Below, piece by piece: positions 1 through 7,876 of a DNA stretch of 21,415 nucleotides. Location of the stretch: positions 1 to 21,415 of the forward strand of contig CAWVKD010000014.1 of the NCBI GenBank assembly GCA_963929765.1. The letters run 5' to 3'. The notes beneath the pieces are model-generated. The model was not told the origin of the DNA, ran no database searches, and saw only the letters and a program-made list of their open reading frames with translations. A program made the position numbers and the translations under genes. How positions within the stretch are numbered: position 1 is the first letter of the stretch; each line of letters starts with the position of its first letter. The DNA comes from RGIG529 sp963929765. Lineage in GTDB: Bacteria; Bacillota; Clostridia; Oscillospirales; Oscillospiraceae.

Positions 1-1383
1 AGTGTCGATACCTCCATCCCAGCTGGCTCCTATTCTAACCGCCTAGCTTATAGTGCGGTCGTGGATGGAGGTATTATTACGGAGGCTACACTAACAAAAA
101 TCGAGATTGACGGTGCAGAAGTAGAAAACATGCAGCCAGAAGTAGAGAACACACTAGAAGTCACTACAAATCTCATGACCAACACTTATGGTACGCCGCG
201 CGTCTATCTCGAGACCACCGATCCAGCTGGCTACCAAGAATGCGGTAGTGTAACAGTAAGCCGCAATGAGTCTGGATACATGACTATTACTTGTAAAGTA
301 ACGCCAACGCAAGCGGCAACCGGAGTTACCCTGCACATTGTGCCAAAAGGCAGCTCTGACGATCACTTCTGTGCAGACGGCACCTATACACCAGACACTT
401 CCGATTGTGAAGCGGGCGAGTGGAAGTGGGGGAGCTTTGTAGTGGAGATGCCAGATATCGTTTCGCCCATAAAAGGATTACTAGACATTACCAACATGCA
501 GGACATGACACCAGAAATCTGTGCAAAATCTGCGGAAGGAGACACTAAACGTTTGATTGATACTCGTGATGGCAAGATGTATTGGGTGGCCAAATTAGCT
601 GATGGCAATTGCTGGATGACACAAAACCTTGCCCTTGATCTGAATGGGCGCACGCTCACTTCTGCAGATTCCGATGTTTCCGAAGATTGGAATTTTGATG
701 AGGCAGTCACTGAGGCGGGTAAAGGTGGTTGGCATACTTCTGCCACTGGTGGCTCCAGTAGCAGTTCTGCCATCCAAGCTTGGAATTTAGGTGAATATGT
801 CAGAACCAATCCTGCTACAGTTGCTGACTGCGACGACACCACCACCAACTTGAGTATTTGCCCAGACTATTTTACTGATGTTTCCAATATGACCCCTATA
901 ATAGACGCCATTAATGAAGACAAGTTGCCATCAGAAAATGTTTCTGTTGTCGGCAATACCTATGACGCACATTATTTAATTGGCAACTATTACTCTTGGC
1001 TTGCCGCTACCGCTGGATCCGGTAATGGAATTTCCTCTGGCAATGCTGTATCTTCCATCTGTCCCGCCAACTGGCGTCTTCCGTACAGTGATGGCACAAA
1101 GACAAAGGCCGATGAGTTCTACTATTTGCTCAGTCAATATGGTCTTGTCAGTTCTCCCACTTCTGACAATAAAAATATTTCTACTTCTCCCCTTTATTTT
1201 GTGCGCACTGGCCGCCTCTATTATGGTGAAAGACTTGTCGGCGCAGGCCACGTCACTGATTATTGGTCCGGCAGCACACGTTCGCTGTATGACGCTAACG
1301 AGTTATACATTTATAATAATGTTGGGACATCATCTAGCGTCGGCCGTTCATTTGGCGGCTCTGTGCGATGCGTAGCAAAGTAA
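1..1383 (+). CDS. FISUMP-domain surface protein, 5'-truncated by window edge
   Basis: The frame is open from the first base, so the gene starts upstream; 460 residues are visible up to the TAA at 1381-1383. The start of the visible part (SIPAGSYSNRLAYSAV) looks like the end of a repeated extracellular module. Residues ~25-150 form a TIG/Ig-like beta region with paired cysteines. From ~165 to the end is a FISUMP domain (Fibrobacter succinogenes major paralogous domain): LADGNCWMTQN at ~200-210, SICPANWRLP at ~352-361, DYWSGS at ~420-425 and the closing SVRCVAK. FISUMP proteins are secreted or surface proteins of unknown exact role. This style, with a Cys-rich lead-in and terminal VRCVA, is familiar from Saccharibacteria and some Bacteroidota or Fibrobacterota, and is odd beside the Bacillota genes that follow. 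No sorting signal follows the domain; anchoring, if any, would be N-terminal and outside the window. Confidence 0.85.
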   Translation, partial: SVDTSIPAGSYSNRLAYSAVVDGGIITEATLTKIEIDGAEVENMQPEVENTLEVTTNLMTNTYGTPRVYLETTDPAGYQECGSVTVSRNESGYMTITCKVTPTQAATGVTLHIVPKGSSDDHFCADGTYTPDTSDCEAGEWKWGSFVVEMPDIVSPIKGLLDITNMQDMTPEICAKSAEGDTKRLIDTRDGKMYWVAKLADGNCWMTQNLALDLNGRTLTSADSDVSEDWNFDEAVTEAGKGGWHTSATGGSSSSSAIQAWNLGEYVRTNPATVADCDDTTTNLSICPDYFTDVSNMTPIIDAINEDKLPSENVSVVGNTYDAHYLIGNYYSWLAATAGSGNGISSGNAVSSICPANWRLPYSDGTKTKADEFYYLLSQYGLVSSPTSDNKNISTSPLYFVRTGRLYYGERLVGAGHVTDYWSGSTRSLYDANELYIYNNVGTSSSVGRSFGGSVRCVAK

Positions 1384-1561
1384 ATTAGTCACCGTATGGC
1401 TGACTGAAAGACGATCAAAGGCGTACAACGAAAAGCCCTGTACATAAAAAGAGTCTGCAAGCGTCTTTCTTTGACATTTTGCCAGCCTATGTCGGCTTAA
1501 GCAATTCTTTGTAAATCCTAAAAACAGTTTGTCTTGTATTTTGTACGTGCATCGCCAACGA
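1384..1561. other. Convergent spacer between FISUMP gene and fragment
   Basis: No gene is visible. An AAAGACG near 1408 and a CGTCTTT near 1464 could pair, but the loop would exceed 45 nt, so this is not a convincing intrinsic terminator. Confidence 0.4.
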
Positions 1562-1765
1562 CTACCCAGTAGCCACACAACGGACAGAGAATCCGAAGTA
1601 GTGAGAGTTGCCGTACGTATAGACGCTGCCCAAGTAGAAATGCAAGTAATATGCGCGACTAGACGAGTCTGGAGTAGACGACCAATAGTAGCCATATATC
1701 CCTGCGTTGTATAACGAATTGCTACTGAGCATTCCGTCGCGCAGAAGGTGGCAACAGTAGGCCAC
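1562..1765 (-). pseudogene. C-terminal fragment of a second FISUMP protein
   Basis: On the minus strand about 60 residues match the end of a FISUMP domain: a leucine/glycine-rich stretch, NAGIYGYYWSSTPDSSSRAY, and the terminal HYFGFSVRCVATG before the TAG at 1562-1564. The rest of the domain (the NCWMTQN and CPANWRLP motifs) is absent upstream; past about 1770 the sequence no longer resembles the family. No ribosome binding site precedes the internal ATG. It points toward the intact FISUMP gene (convergent, 3' ends 178 nt apart). I read it as the remnant of a paralogue cut by a rearrangement, not an expressed gene. It shows that the first 1.8 kb once held at least two genes of this family. 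Confidence 0.7.
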
Positions 1766-1866
1766 ATAGCTAGTTTACAAACCCGTTCAGTTGCAATTAT
1801 CGCTATCATTCCGTATAATGACATTGTCTTGGCAAAGCAAATCCAAAACTGATGGAGGTAAATTAT

Positions 1867-2376
1867 TTGATTATCAGACAGGAAAATCTGGGCGATTACA
1901 ACGAGGTATATAACGTCATCAAAGAGGCGTTTCAAAACGCAGAGCATTCCGACGGGAACGAACAGGACTTAGTAGTTGAGCTGAGAAAGAGCAAGTCATT
2001 TATTCCCGAATTGTCTCTCGTAGCTGTTGAAGATGATAGAATCGTGGGGCATATTCTTTTTACAAAAGCGCATGTTCAAGATGTTGAGGTGCTTGCGCTT
2101 GCCCCTCTTTCCGTATTACCCGATTACCAAAACAAAGGAATCGGACTATCTTTGATAGCCACAGGACATGACATCGCCCGTAAATTAGGGTATGAATATT
2201 CCGTTGTTTTGGGGCATCCCAAATATTATCCAAAGGCAGGCTATATTCCGGCGAGTAAATATGGCATAAAAGCGCCATTTGAGGTTGAAGATGAAAACTT
2301 TATGGCGATTAATCTTGCCGGAGGCCAATATAAGCTAAATGGAGTTATAGAATATGACAAGGCTTTTGGAATATGA
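1867..2376 (+). CDS. GNAT family N-acetyltransferase
   Basis: A 169-residue protein of the GNAT fold, YhbS-like group, which moves an acetyl group from acetyl-CoA to an amine; the substrate is unknown. Visible features are the N-terminal beta strand MIIRQENLGDYNEVYNVIKE, an acidic GNEQDLV turn, the strand LAPLSVLPDYQNKGIGLSL carrying the acetyl-CoA pyrophosphate loop (QNKGIG), and a C-terminal LGHPKYYPKAGYIPA segment typical of the YhbS type. I chose the TTG at 1867 because GGAGG (1854-1858) lies 8 nt upstream. The ATG at 1852 overlaps that site and cannot use it. It appears monocistronic; a hairpin at 2624-2654 is the first plausible terminator downstream. Family assignment is firm, substrate unknown. 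Confidence 0.85.
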   Translation: MIIRQENLGDYNEVYNVIKEAFQNAEHSDGNEQDLVVELRKSKSFIPELSLVAVEDDRIVGHILFTKAHVQDVEVLALAPLSVLPDYQNKGIGLSLIATGHDIARKLGYEYSVVLGHPKYYPKAGYIPASKYGIKAPFEVEDENFMAINLAGGQYKLNGVIEYDKAFGI

Positions 2377-2390
2377 CATAAATACAAATA

Positions 2391-2489
2391 GCAGATGAAA
2401 GAAATGAGGCTGCAAAGTGGGATCATCGAAGAACGCTCAAAAAAGATGGTGCAGAGTTGGTCAGTCGTATCACCTATAATGAAATTTAG
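2391..2489 (+). other. Short coding-like remnant, unrecognised
   Basis: A 32-residue reading frame (ADERNEAAKWDHRRTLKKDG and a further 12 residues) ends in TAG and is closed upstream by TAA at 2379. The charged composition looks like real protein, but there is no start codon and no ribosome binding site. Probably the tail of a decayed gene; I do not recognise the family. Confidence 0.25.
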
Positions 2490-2529
2490 CGCAAATATGT
2501 CATAATATGATATACTTTAGAAAGTGGCG

Positions 2530-2832
2530 TTAGTGATATCCATAGACGACGTCATAACACAAAAGGTTGCTGCTACAACTTTGATCAAAGAATTTTTGAA
2601 TAAGGTTGTAGATTGTGAGCAAGAAATCCGTGGCACTGAAGTGCTCACGGATTTTGCTTTGTTGTAGCGTAAAATTTCCGGCTGAAGCGGCATAATGATA
2701 GTGCGGAAGGACTCCGCGAATTCCGGCGTGATTCTGCCATCGGCTTTTACCCATAATCTTTTGAAGATAACCATAGTCCATCGGAAGAGATTGATTCATT
2801 GCTAGAGGAATCATCTCCCTTTCATATTCCAT
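2530..2832 (-). other. Possible degraded minus-strand gene (100 codons)
   Basis: An open frame begins MEYEREMIPLAMNQSLPMDY. An overlapping frame on the same strand (KADGRITPEFAESFRTIIMP, from about 2754 down) also looks protein-like. Two plausible frames side by side suggest one old gene with a frameshift. No good ribosome binding site precedes 2832, and the plus-strand hairpin at 2624-2654 lies inside the frame. I do not recognise the product; it may not be expressed. Confidence 0.2.
2624..2660 (+). terminator. Hairpin terminator downstream of the GNAT gene
   Basis: AAATCCGTG (2624-2632) pairs with CACGGATTT (2646-2654). An inner GCAC/GTGC stem extends it around a TGAA tetraloop with one bulged T. 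It is followed by TGCTTTGTTG, a moderate T-rich tail on the plus strand. Confidence 0.5.
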
Positions 2833-2859
2833 AAATAAGACGATAGTGAGGTCACGACT

Positions 2860-2957
2860 ATGGCTATAAGCTATAAAAATTATGGAAGTTGCTTATCGAC
2901 CAGGACTTGAAAAAGAAGGATCTCATCGATGAACTATAGTGCTGGTATATCCTAGTT
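2860..2957 (+). pseudogene. Frameshifted remnant of a small XRE-type HTH regulator
   Basis: The ATG at 2860 begins MAISYKN and goes out of frame. From 2886 the next frame reads KLLIDQDLKKKDLIDEL, and after a stop and a second shift SAGIS follows. Put together this is the N-terminal half of the widespread ~70-residue Cro/CI-like regulators that open MAISYKKLWKLLID-x-D-x-KKKDL and continue with xxGIS in the helix-turn-helix. The first break is explained by one missing base in the A run at 2875-2879. The C-terminal half (recognition helix and beyond) is absent. No function is expected. Confidence 0.6.
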
Positions 2958-3235
2958 GTTATTCTGAGGTCTTCCATTTTGAGCACAGCACCCCACGGAA
3001 TCCGATGCATTCAGGACAAAATTGTGGAAGCTGGCAGCAACATATTCAGAAAAGATGTAAAGCTGCTGCTCCTGAGCTATAATGCCTTTCACTGCACTCT
3101 GATGAAAGAAAAATGCCAAAGACCTCATATCCACCAGCGCCTAGAGAGGAGTGCTATATATCAGTAAACTGCCACCCGTAGAAAAAGACCTTTTCTTGGT
3201 CTAAGGAAAAAGATCAAACCTTATGCGAGCTTTTA
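2958..3235. other. Intergenic stretch without a recognisable gene
   Basis: Short frames exist on both strands, but none has a ribosome binding site or a family signature. The sequence turns AT-rich toward the promoter that follows. Confidence 0.4.
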
Positions 3236-3264
3236 ATGACATTACTCGCTTGCTATGATATAAT
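3236..3264 (+). promoter_or_regulatory. Sigma-70-type promoter upstream of the adhesin-sortase locus
   Basis: ATGACA (3236-3241, five of six consensus bases) is followed by a 17-nt spacer and a perfect TATAAT (3259-3264). The next plus-strand gene starts at 3583, giving a leader of about 310 nt. That leader holds a possible hairpin around GGCAGAC-GGCTT-GTCTG near 3425-3440 but no riboswitch I can name. Confidence 0.55.
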
Positions 3265-3582
3265 TGTATTAAACGGAATATTACTTTTTTCTTTTATATG
3301 AAATAGAAATACAACTTGAGAAGAAGGGTATTTACAACTTTATACTTTACATTGTAATAAAATGAACTGCCATGCATTCTAGCGAAAAGAGTGGGTCTGG
3401 AGCGGTTTACAATCTGCTGTACTGGCAGACGGCTTGTCTGTCCCTTTTGTGTGTGTGCCGTTCGCCGTTCTATTCTTTGTATCAAAGAGATATTAGCCTA
3501 GTCTGTTTATGACTTTCATGTCTTTTGGAATGTCATGTTCTGTTGAATCTGTTGAAAATAAAGGCAGTTAGTAGGTGGTATT

Positions 3583-4590
3583 ATGATATGTATGGAGCGG
3601 AGTAAAAAAAACAAAAAAGCATTTATCAGAAGAGTAGCGGTATTTTTTCTTACCACTGCTTTATTGGTGTCTGTCTTTTTCCCCGTTTTATCCTCTGCTT
3701 TGTTTCCCTTTAGTGTGCAGGCGGTGGAAAACGATGGTGGCCTATCGGAGCACGTGATCGACACTATCAGCCCTGCCCATGTGAAATTTAACCTGTTTGA
3801 TTATTGGATGGTAAATAGGGATACGCCCTCTGGCAACAAGCAGCCACAGGGGGGCATCAACCATGGCCACGCCTTTGTGTTTGGTAGTCAGGTGGGCTGG
3901 GGTCCATGGAATGTGTGGACGGGGAATGCTAGCCACTATAACGCACAACCTAACAATCCCAATATCCGCTATGGCATCTATCCAGGGATTGTGGCCGATC
4001 AGCTGCAAAATGGATATCCCGCTCTTACCATCACGTTGGATCATGGCGGGGGTGCTTGGGTGGAGGAACATGGAGTAAGTAATAAACTTAACGAATCCCT
4101 TGCCTATCTCTTTGACCCGGATATTCAAAATAACTATAAAGCGGTTTATGAAAATGTGCAGGGCCTAGTGAAATATGACGGTAATGGGGGGTATATCTAC
4201 AACAGCCATCAAAACTATGCTTTTTTCCATGCATCTCCTTCTGGAACACTGGAAGCCAATGGCGAACCCAGCGCCGGGTATTTTGACGTATATGATAACT
4301 GGGCGCTTCATGGAAGCTCCTCTCCCAATGGACAGTTTTTCCCCTTTGACGGAGCGGGCGAAGTATTTGCAAAAAATTCGGATGGGAGTTTTCAGGTGAA
4401 TGCTGCAGGGCAGCTGGTCCCCAACGATACGACGCCCACGGTGGAACCCAAAAATCTAAACCATTATATGGGACTGACCATGGAGACAGTGTTTCTCCAG
4501 CCGGAAGGTAGAAAAATCGATACAAAGACCCCTATGAGCTTTACCTTTTCTGGAGACATTGGCGGGCCCGGTAGTAGTGACGATCACTGA
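3583..4590 (+). CDS. Fibro-slime-type adhesin/pilin head, C-terminally broken
   Basis: A 335-residue product. Residues 1-47 are a long signal peptide: a basic start with many lysines, a hydrophobic core, and VQA as a likely cleavage site at 45-47. The mature part matches the N-terminal head of very large Clostridia cell-wall adhesins: FNLFDYW, GINHGHAF, WTGN, GIVADQLQNGYP, ESLAYLF, YIYNSHQNYA, SPNGQFFPFD and NHYMGLTMETVF. It leads to FTFSGD at ~320-325, the entry to a fibro-slime/PA14-like domain that normally continues DDVWVFIDG. Here the text jumps after SGD to a short nonsense tail and TGA. The matching cell-wall sorting tail follows in another frame (4562-4828), so a long stalk has been lost. 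AGGTGG precedes the ATG. With the two sortases downstream it forms a pilus/adhesin locus; the protein as it stands would be secreted but unanchored. Confidence 0.75.
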   Translation: MICMERSKKNKKAFIRRVAVFFLTTALLVSVFFPVLSSALFPFSVQAVENDGGLSEHVIDTISPAHVKFNLFDYWMVNRDTPSGNKQPQGGINHGHAFVFGSQVGWGPWNVWTGNASHYNAQPNNPNIRYGIYPGIVADQLQNGYPALTITLDHGGGAWVEEHGVSNKLNESLAYLFDPDIQNNYKAVYENVQGLVKYDGNGGYIYNSHQNYAFFHASPSGTLEANGEPSAGYFDVYDNWALHGSSSPNGQFFPFDGAGEVFAKNSDGSFQVNAAGQLVPNDTTPTVEPKNLNHYMGLTMETVFLQPEGRKIDTKTPMSFTFSGDIGGPGSSDDH

Positions 4591-4828
4591 CGCGGAAGGC
4601 ACTGGAACCCTGGACGGCCAAGTGGAGACCGCCAAAGGCACTACAGGAGAAGATGTTGCCCTTGTAACCTTAACTGTGGAAAACAACAGCGGCTTCCAGC
4701 TTCCAGTCACCGGCGGTATGGGCACAGCCTTGTTCACAGGAGTTGGTGTTGTGTTGATGGGTGTTGCAATTGTTCTGGTGATTGTAGCTGTCAAAAAGAA
4801 GAAAGTGACAACTGGCTCACAGGGCTGA
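4562..4828 (+). pseudogene. Out-of-frame C-terminal LPVTG sorting tail of the adhesin
   Basis: Frame 2 reads AGPVVVTITDAEGTGTLDGQ onward to a typical cell-wall sorting signal: LPVTG encoded at 4700-4714, then a hydrophobic span of ~25 residues and a basic KKKK tail before TGA at 4826. Sortase would cut between T and G. There is no signal peptide, and no ribosome binding site near the TTG at 4559 or any later start, so it cannot be an independent surface protein. It overlaps the end of the head gene (frame 1) by about 30 nt. The simplest reading is that head and tail were one long gene from which an internal segment was deleted, leaving the halves in different frames. An assembly collapse across a repetitive stalk would look the same. 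Confidence 0.7.
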
Positions 4829-4843
4829 TAAAGAGTATTTTTT

Positions 4844-4882
4844 AAAGGGCGGGGCATCGCTGCCCCGTCCCTTTTCTTTCTT
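4844..4882 (+). terminator. Strong hairpin between adhesin tail and sortases
   Basis: AAAGGG-C-GGGGCA (4844-4856) pairs with TGCCCC-GT-CCCTTT (4861-4874) around TCGC, followed by TCTTTCTTTC. This is a GC-rich intrinsic terminator inside the operon. It would let only part of the transcription reach the sortases, a common arrangement where the structural subunit must outnumber the enzymes. Confidence 0.7.
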
Positions 4883-4910
4883 TCGGTATGACAAGCGGGA
4901 GGAAATGAAA

Positions 4911-5798
4911 ATGCAGCGCAAGCGATCGAACCATTCCAATAAAAGCAGCAGTCGATTTGTTATTGTTTTGGCAGCCCTATTGTTTTTCATTGGGGCAGCG
5001 GTTTTCCTGTATCCTACCGTTAGCAATTGGTTGGCAGTAATCCATCAATCGGGTGTCATTCAGGAATATGAGCAAGAGGTTGCTGGTGAAAATGAAGATT
5101 TTTATGAGTCAGAGTGGAAAAAAGCACAGGAATACAACGAGAACTTGGCAGGCGACCCGGTGCGGGATCCCTTTGTCCCTGGTACTGGGTATGCCTTGCC
5201 GGAAAATTATCTAGAATGCCTGAATATAAACGGTGTTATGGGGTATCTTGAAATTCCGAAGATTAGTGTCCGGTTACCCATCTATCATGGAACGAGCGAG
5301 GATGTTTTACAGAAAGGGGTTGGGCATATTGAATCCACAGCTTTGCCCATTGGCGGTGCGTTTACGCATGCCGTCTTAACAGGACATCGCGGTCTGCCTA
5401 GTGCTGAGTTATTTACCAATCTTGACCAACTGGACAAAGGGGACCAGTTTTACATCTATGTACTGAATAAAGTATTAGCGTATGAAGTGGAAGAGATCAA
5501 TATCGTGTTACCAGACGAGCTGCAGGAACTCAGGACAGTAAAAGGGCGAGATTTGGTAACATTAATTACCTGTACGCCCTACGGTGTCAATACTCACCGT
5601 TTATTGGTGCGTGGTACACGCATTCCCTATATTCCTGAGGAAGTGGAAGAATACCGTCAGACGGTAGGAATTGTTTCCTTGTTTGGTGTGGATGTGCGGC
5701 TGCAATATCTGGGGATGGCCGTCGGTGGTCTTGTTTTGATTATAGTCATTACAACCGTTCTGCTCCTTCGCAGGCGGCACCGGAAGAAGGAGAAATGA
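4911..5798 (+). CDS. Class C (pilin-type) sortase, first copy
   Basis: A 295-residue membrane transpeptidase that joins LPxTG-type pilin subunits or attaches them to the wall. It has an N-terminal membrane span (~17-36) and a lid with the DPF motif at 86-88, as in class C enzymes whose lid plugs the active site. The catalytic core has His159 in TGHRGLPSA, Cys221 in LVTLITCTPYG and Arg234 in HRLLVRGTR. A C-terminal membrane span (~255-283) and basic RRRHRKK end complete the class C topology. I start at the ATG at 4911 because GGGAGG (4897-4902) is 8 nt away; the ATG at 4905 is only 2 nt from it. The stop is separated by one base from the next sortase start, so the two are cotranscribed. Confidence 0.92.
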   Translation: MQRKRSNHSNKSSSRFVIVLAALLFFIGAAVFLYPTVSNWLAVIHQSGVIQEYEQEVAGENEDFYESEWKKAQEYNENLAGDPVRDPFVPGTGYALPENYLECLNINGVMGYLEIPKISVRLPIYHGTSEDVLQKGVGHIESTALPIGGAFTHAVLTGHRGLPSAELFTNLDQLDKGDQFYIYVLNKVLAYEVEEINIVLPDELQELRTVKGRDLVTLITCTPYGVNTHRLLVRGTRIPYIPEEVEEYRQTVGIVSLFGVDVRLQYLGMAVGGLVLIIVITTVLLLRRRHRKKEK

Positions 5799-5799
5799 C

Positions 5800-6537
5800 A
5801 TGGAATATAAGCAAAAAAAAAGAAATAGGTGTCTCTTGATCGGAATTGCTGCTTTGTTTTTTCTAGCTGGATTGGTCATTATGATCTATCCTGTATTTTC
5901 CAACTGGCTTTATGAAAAGAATGTGCAGCAACAAAAGACAGTGTTTGAACAGCAGGTCGGAAGGAAGGCGCAAGATGAAAGAAAAACAGATGCATCCCTT
6001 ATGAGGTTTGAAACACTGTATCAGGAGCTGAAACGACGTAATAACGTATTGTATGCTGAGAGACAGAAAAACTTAAAAGACCCATTCTCATATCAGCAAC
6101 CAGATATCACACTGGAAGAATATGGGCTTGATGGAAACATCATTGGATTCCTTTCGATTCCTAAAATAGAGGTGGAGTTGCCTATTTTGCTGGGAACCAA
6201 TACTGAAAATATGCGGCAAGGAGCTGTTCATCTAACAGAGACATCTTACCCCATCGGTGGGGATAATACCAACTGTGTGCTGGCTGCTCATCGGGGATAT
6301 AGTCGTGCCGCTATGTTCCGTGACATTGAACAGTTAGAAATTGGTGATGAGGTCTATGTTCACAATTTCAGAGAAACTCTGATTTATCGTGTTGCAGAGT
6401 TGCGGGTGATCTCGCCAACCGATGTAAACGATTTGCTGATCCAAAAAGGGAGAGATCTGGTAACACTGATTACCTGCCACCCATACCGGCATAATTATCA
6501 ACGGTATGTAGTGTACTGCGAGCGTGTGCAGACATAG
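5800..6537 (+). CDS. Class C sortase, second copy
   Basis: A 245-residue sortase with an N-terminal membrane span (~12-31), a coiled, charged linker (~40-90), a lid motif DPF at 94-96, catalytic His164 in AAHRGYSRA, Cys226 in LVTLITCHPYR and Arg235 in NYQRYVV. Unlike its upstream partner it ends just after the barrel (ERVQT) and has no C-terminal membrane span. AAGGAG (5787-5792) lies 7 nt before the ATG, inside the end of the first sortase gene. Two related but distinct class C sortases in tandem usually split work between pilin polymerisation and accessory-pilin incorporation; which does which cannot be told here. The only substrate gene visible upstream is broken. Confidence 0.92.
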   Translation: MEYKQKKRNRCLLIGIAALFFLAGLVIMIYPVFSNWLYEKNVQQQKTVFEQQVGRKAQDERKTDASLMRFETLYQELKRRNNVLYAERQKNLKDPFSYQQPDITLEEYGLDGNIIGFLSIPKIEVELPILLGTNTENMRQGAVHLTETSYPIGGDNTNCVLAAHRGYSRAAMFRDIEQLEIGDEVYVHNFRETLIYRVAELRVISPTDVNDLLIQKGRDLVTLITCHPYRHNYQRYVVYCERVQT

Positions 6538-6557
6538 GAAGAATTGTTTATCATTTA

Positions 6558-6600
6558 GTAGAACTGCCATCGATATAGCCGATGGCAGTTCTACTTGTTA
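6558..6600 (+). terminator. Perfect 15-bp stem after the sortase operon
   Basis: The arms 6558-6572 and 6580-6594 are perfect reverse complements around a 7-nt loop, 20 nt after the second sortase stop. TTGTTAT follows, a modest T tail. It marks the end of the adhesin-sortase operon. Confidence 0.65.
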
Positions 6601-6720
6601 TATGGTATATGCATTTGTAAGAAGTAGGTATTGTTTTTCCTGTTTGTATATGAACAGCAACCATCAGAATGCTTTTGCAACTCGACTGATAACTGTTTTG
6701 CTACCTAAAGCTGAAATTTT

Positions 6721-7035
6721 ATAAAGAGGATATCAATCAGCAACGCAGGGCTCTATTTTGGCGGATGGGTTCTGGATTATCGATTGAATTACTTGGTTGA
6801 TATAGGGATCCTTTCCATTGCATTAGAGTTAGTTGAAGTTCAAATTTAGAAAACTATAGAGACTGCTGCAGTCACGAAGGAACAAGTATCTTCTATTATC
6901 TAGAAAGGAAAAGAAGTCTTTATTTAGAAACTAGAAGATGGGGATAAAGTTTGTATGGTTGCGCGACCCAGTATATCTTGCAAAAGATATTCAAACTGTG
7001 TGGAATATGGTACTATGAAGGAAAGGAAAGTGGTG
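6721..7035 (+). other. Coding-like frame interrupted only by three TAG codons
   Basis: The 505-nt gap between sortase and phosphoesterase has no intact gene. From 6721 one frame stays readable for ~104 codons to TGA at 7033-7035 and contains only three internal stops, all TAG, each preceded by an isoleucine codon and followed by AAA (near 6847, 6900 and 6927). The peptide between them (for example KTIETAAVTKEQVSSII and KLEDGDKVCMVARPSIS) looks like protein. I recognise no family and see no start with a ribosome binding site. A decayed gene is the likeliest reading. Confidence 0.25.
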
Positions 7036-7042
7036 AATTGAT

Positions 7043-7789
7043 ATGATTTATGCTACAGGCGATACCCATGGCAGTTTCCAGCGGTTTAGTCTGGAATGTT
7101 TTCCTGAACAAGTAGAAATGACGCGAGAAGACTACATGATTATTTGTGGTGATTTCGGTGGAGTATGGGATGGAAGTAAAAAGGAGAAACAAAATTTGGA
7201 TTGGTTGGAGAAACTGCCCTTTACTACGCTGTTTGTTAGTGGCAATCATGAAAACTTTGACCGTCTCAAAAACTATTCTGTAGAAGAATGGAACGGAGGG
7301 AAAGTACAGCGTATTAGGCCGCATGTGATCCACTTGATGCGAGGGCAGATCTTCAATTTGATGGGGCACACTTTCTTCACAATGGGTGGTGCGAGCAGCC
7401 ATGATATAGAAGATGGTATTTTACATCCTAAGGCTCCTGATTTTCAGGAGCAATATCTAACACTTCGGAGAATGGGGGGACGTTTTCGAGTGGTTCATCG
7501 TTCTTGGTGGAGACAGGAATTACCAAATAATAAGGAGTATGAAGAAGCAGATCGCAATTTAAAACGTGTTGACTACCGTGTTGATTATATCATCACCCAT
7601 TGTGCTCCCAGCAGTATCGTGGATAAACTTGGTGATAAACAGTATACACATGACCGTCTGACGGACTACCTGGAAAAAGTGAAAAAGACAACCAAGTTCT
7701 ATTATTGGTTATTTGGACATTATCACGATAATAAGATTTTCAATGATCAGTTTATTTTGCTCTGGGAACAGATGATACGAGTGTTGTGA
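7043..7789 (+). CDS. Calcineurin-like metallophosphoesterase
   Basis: A 248-residue cytosolic phosphoesterase of the calcineurin fold. All metal-binding blocks are present in order: GDTHG at 6-10, GDFGGVW at 36-42, GNHE at 67-70, ITHCAPS near 184-190 and GHYHDN near 225-230. The histidines and aspartates bind two metal ions that activate water to cleave a phosphoester. The natural substrate of this subgroup is not known. The ATG at 7043 sits behind a weak purine-rich stretch (AAAGTGG). It stands alone, downstream of decayed sequence and upstream of a two-way terminator. Confidence 0.88.
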   Translation: MIYATGDTHGSFQRFSLECFPEQVEMTREDYMIICGDFGGVWDGSKKEKQNLDWLEKLPFTTLFVSGNHENFDRLKNYSVEEWNGGKVQRIRPHVIHLMRGQIFNLMGHTFFTMGGASSHDIEDGILHPKAPDFQEQYLTLRRMGGRFRVVHRSWWRQELPNNKEYEEADRNLKRVDYRVDYIITHCAPSSIVDKLGDKQYTHDRLTDYLEKVKKTTKFYYWLFGHYHDNKIFNDQFILLWEQMIRVL

Positions 7790-7876
7790 ACAAGACAAAG
7801 AGAAATGCCATGGATTCAATGCGTGCTTCTTGCTGGATCGTCTGAAATAAACTCTGAAGAGGAGACTTCTGAAAAG

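Noticed and set aside
384..848. 154-codon minus-strand frame within the FISUMP gene
   Set aside because: It lies wholly opposite a well-supported coding region, and its sequence has no family motif.
1348..1947. 199-codon minus-strand frame over the FISUMP fragment
   Set aside because: The FISUMP motifs lie in a different minus-strand frame (1562-1765), and this frame has no recognisable content.
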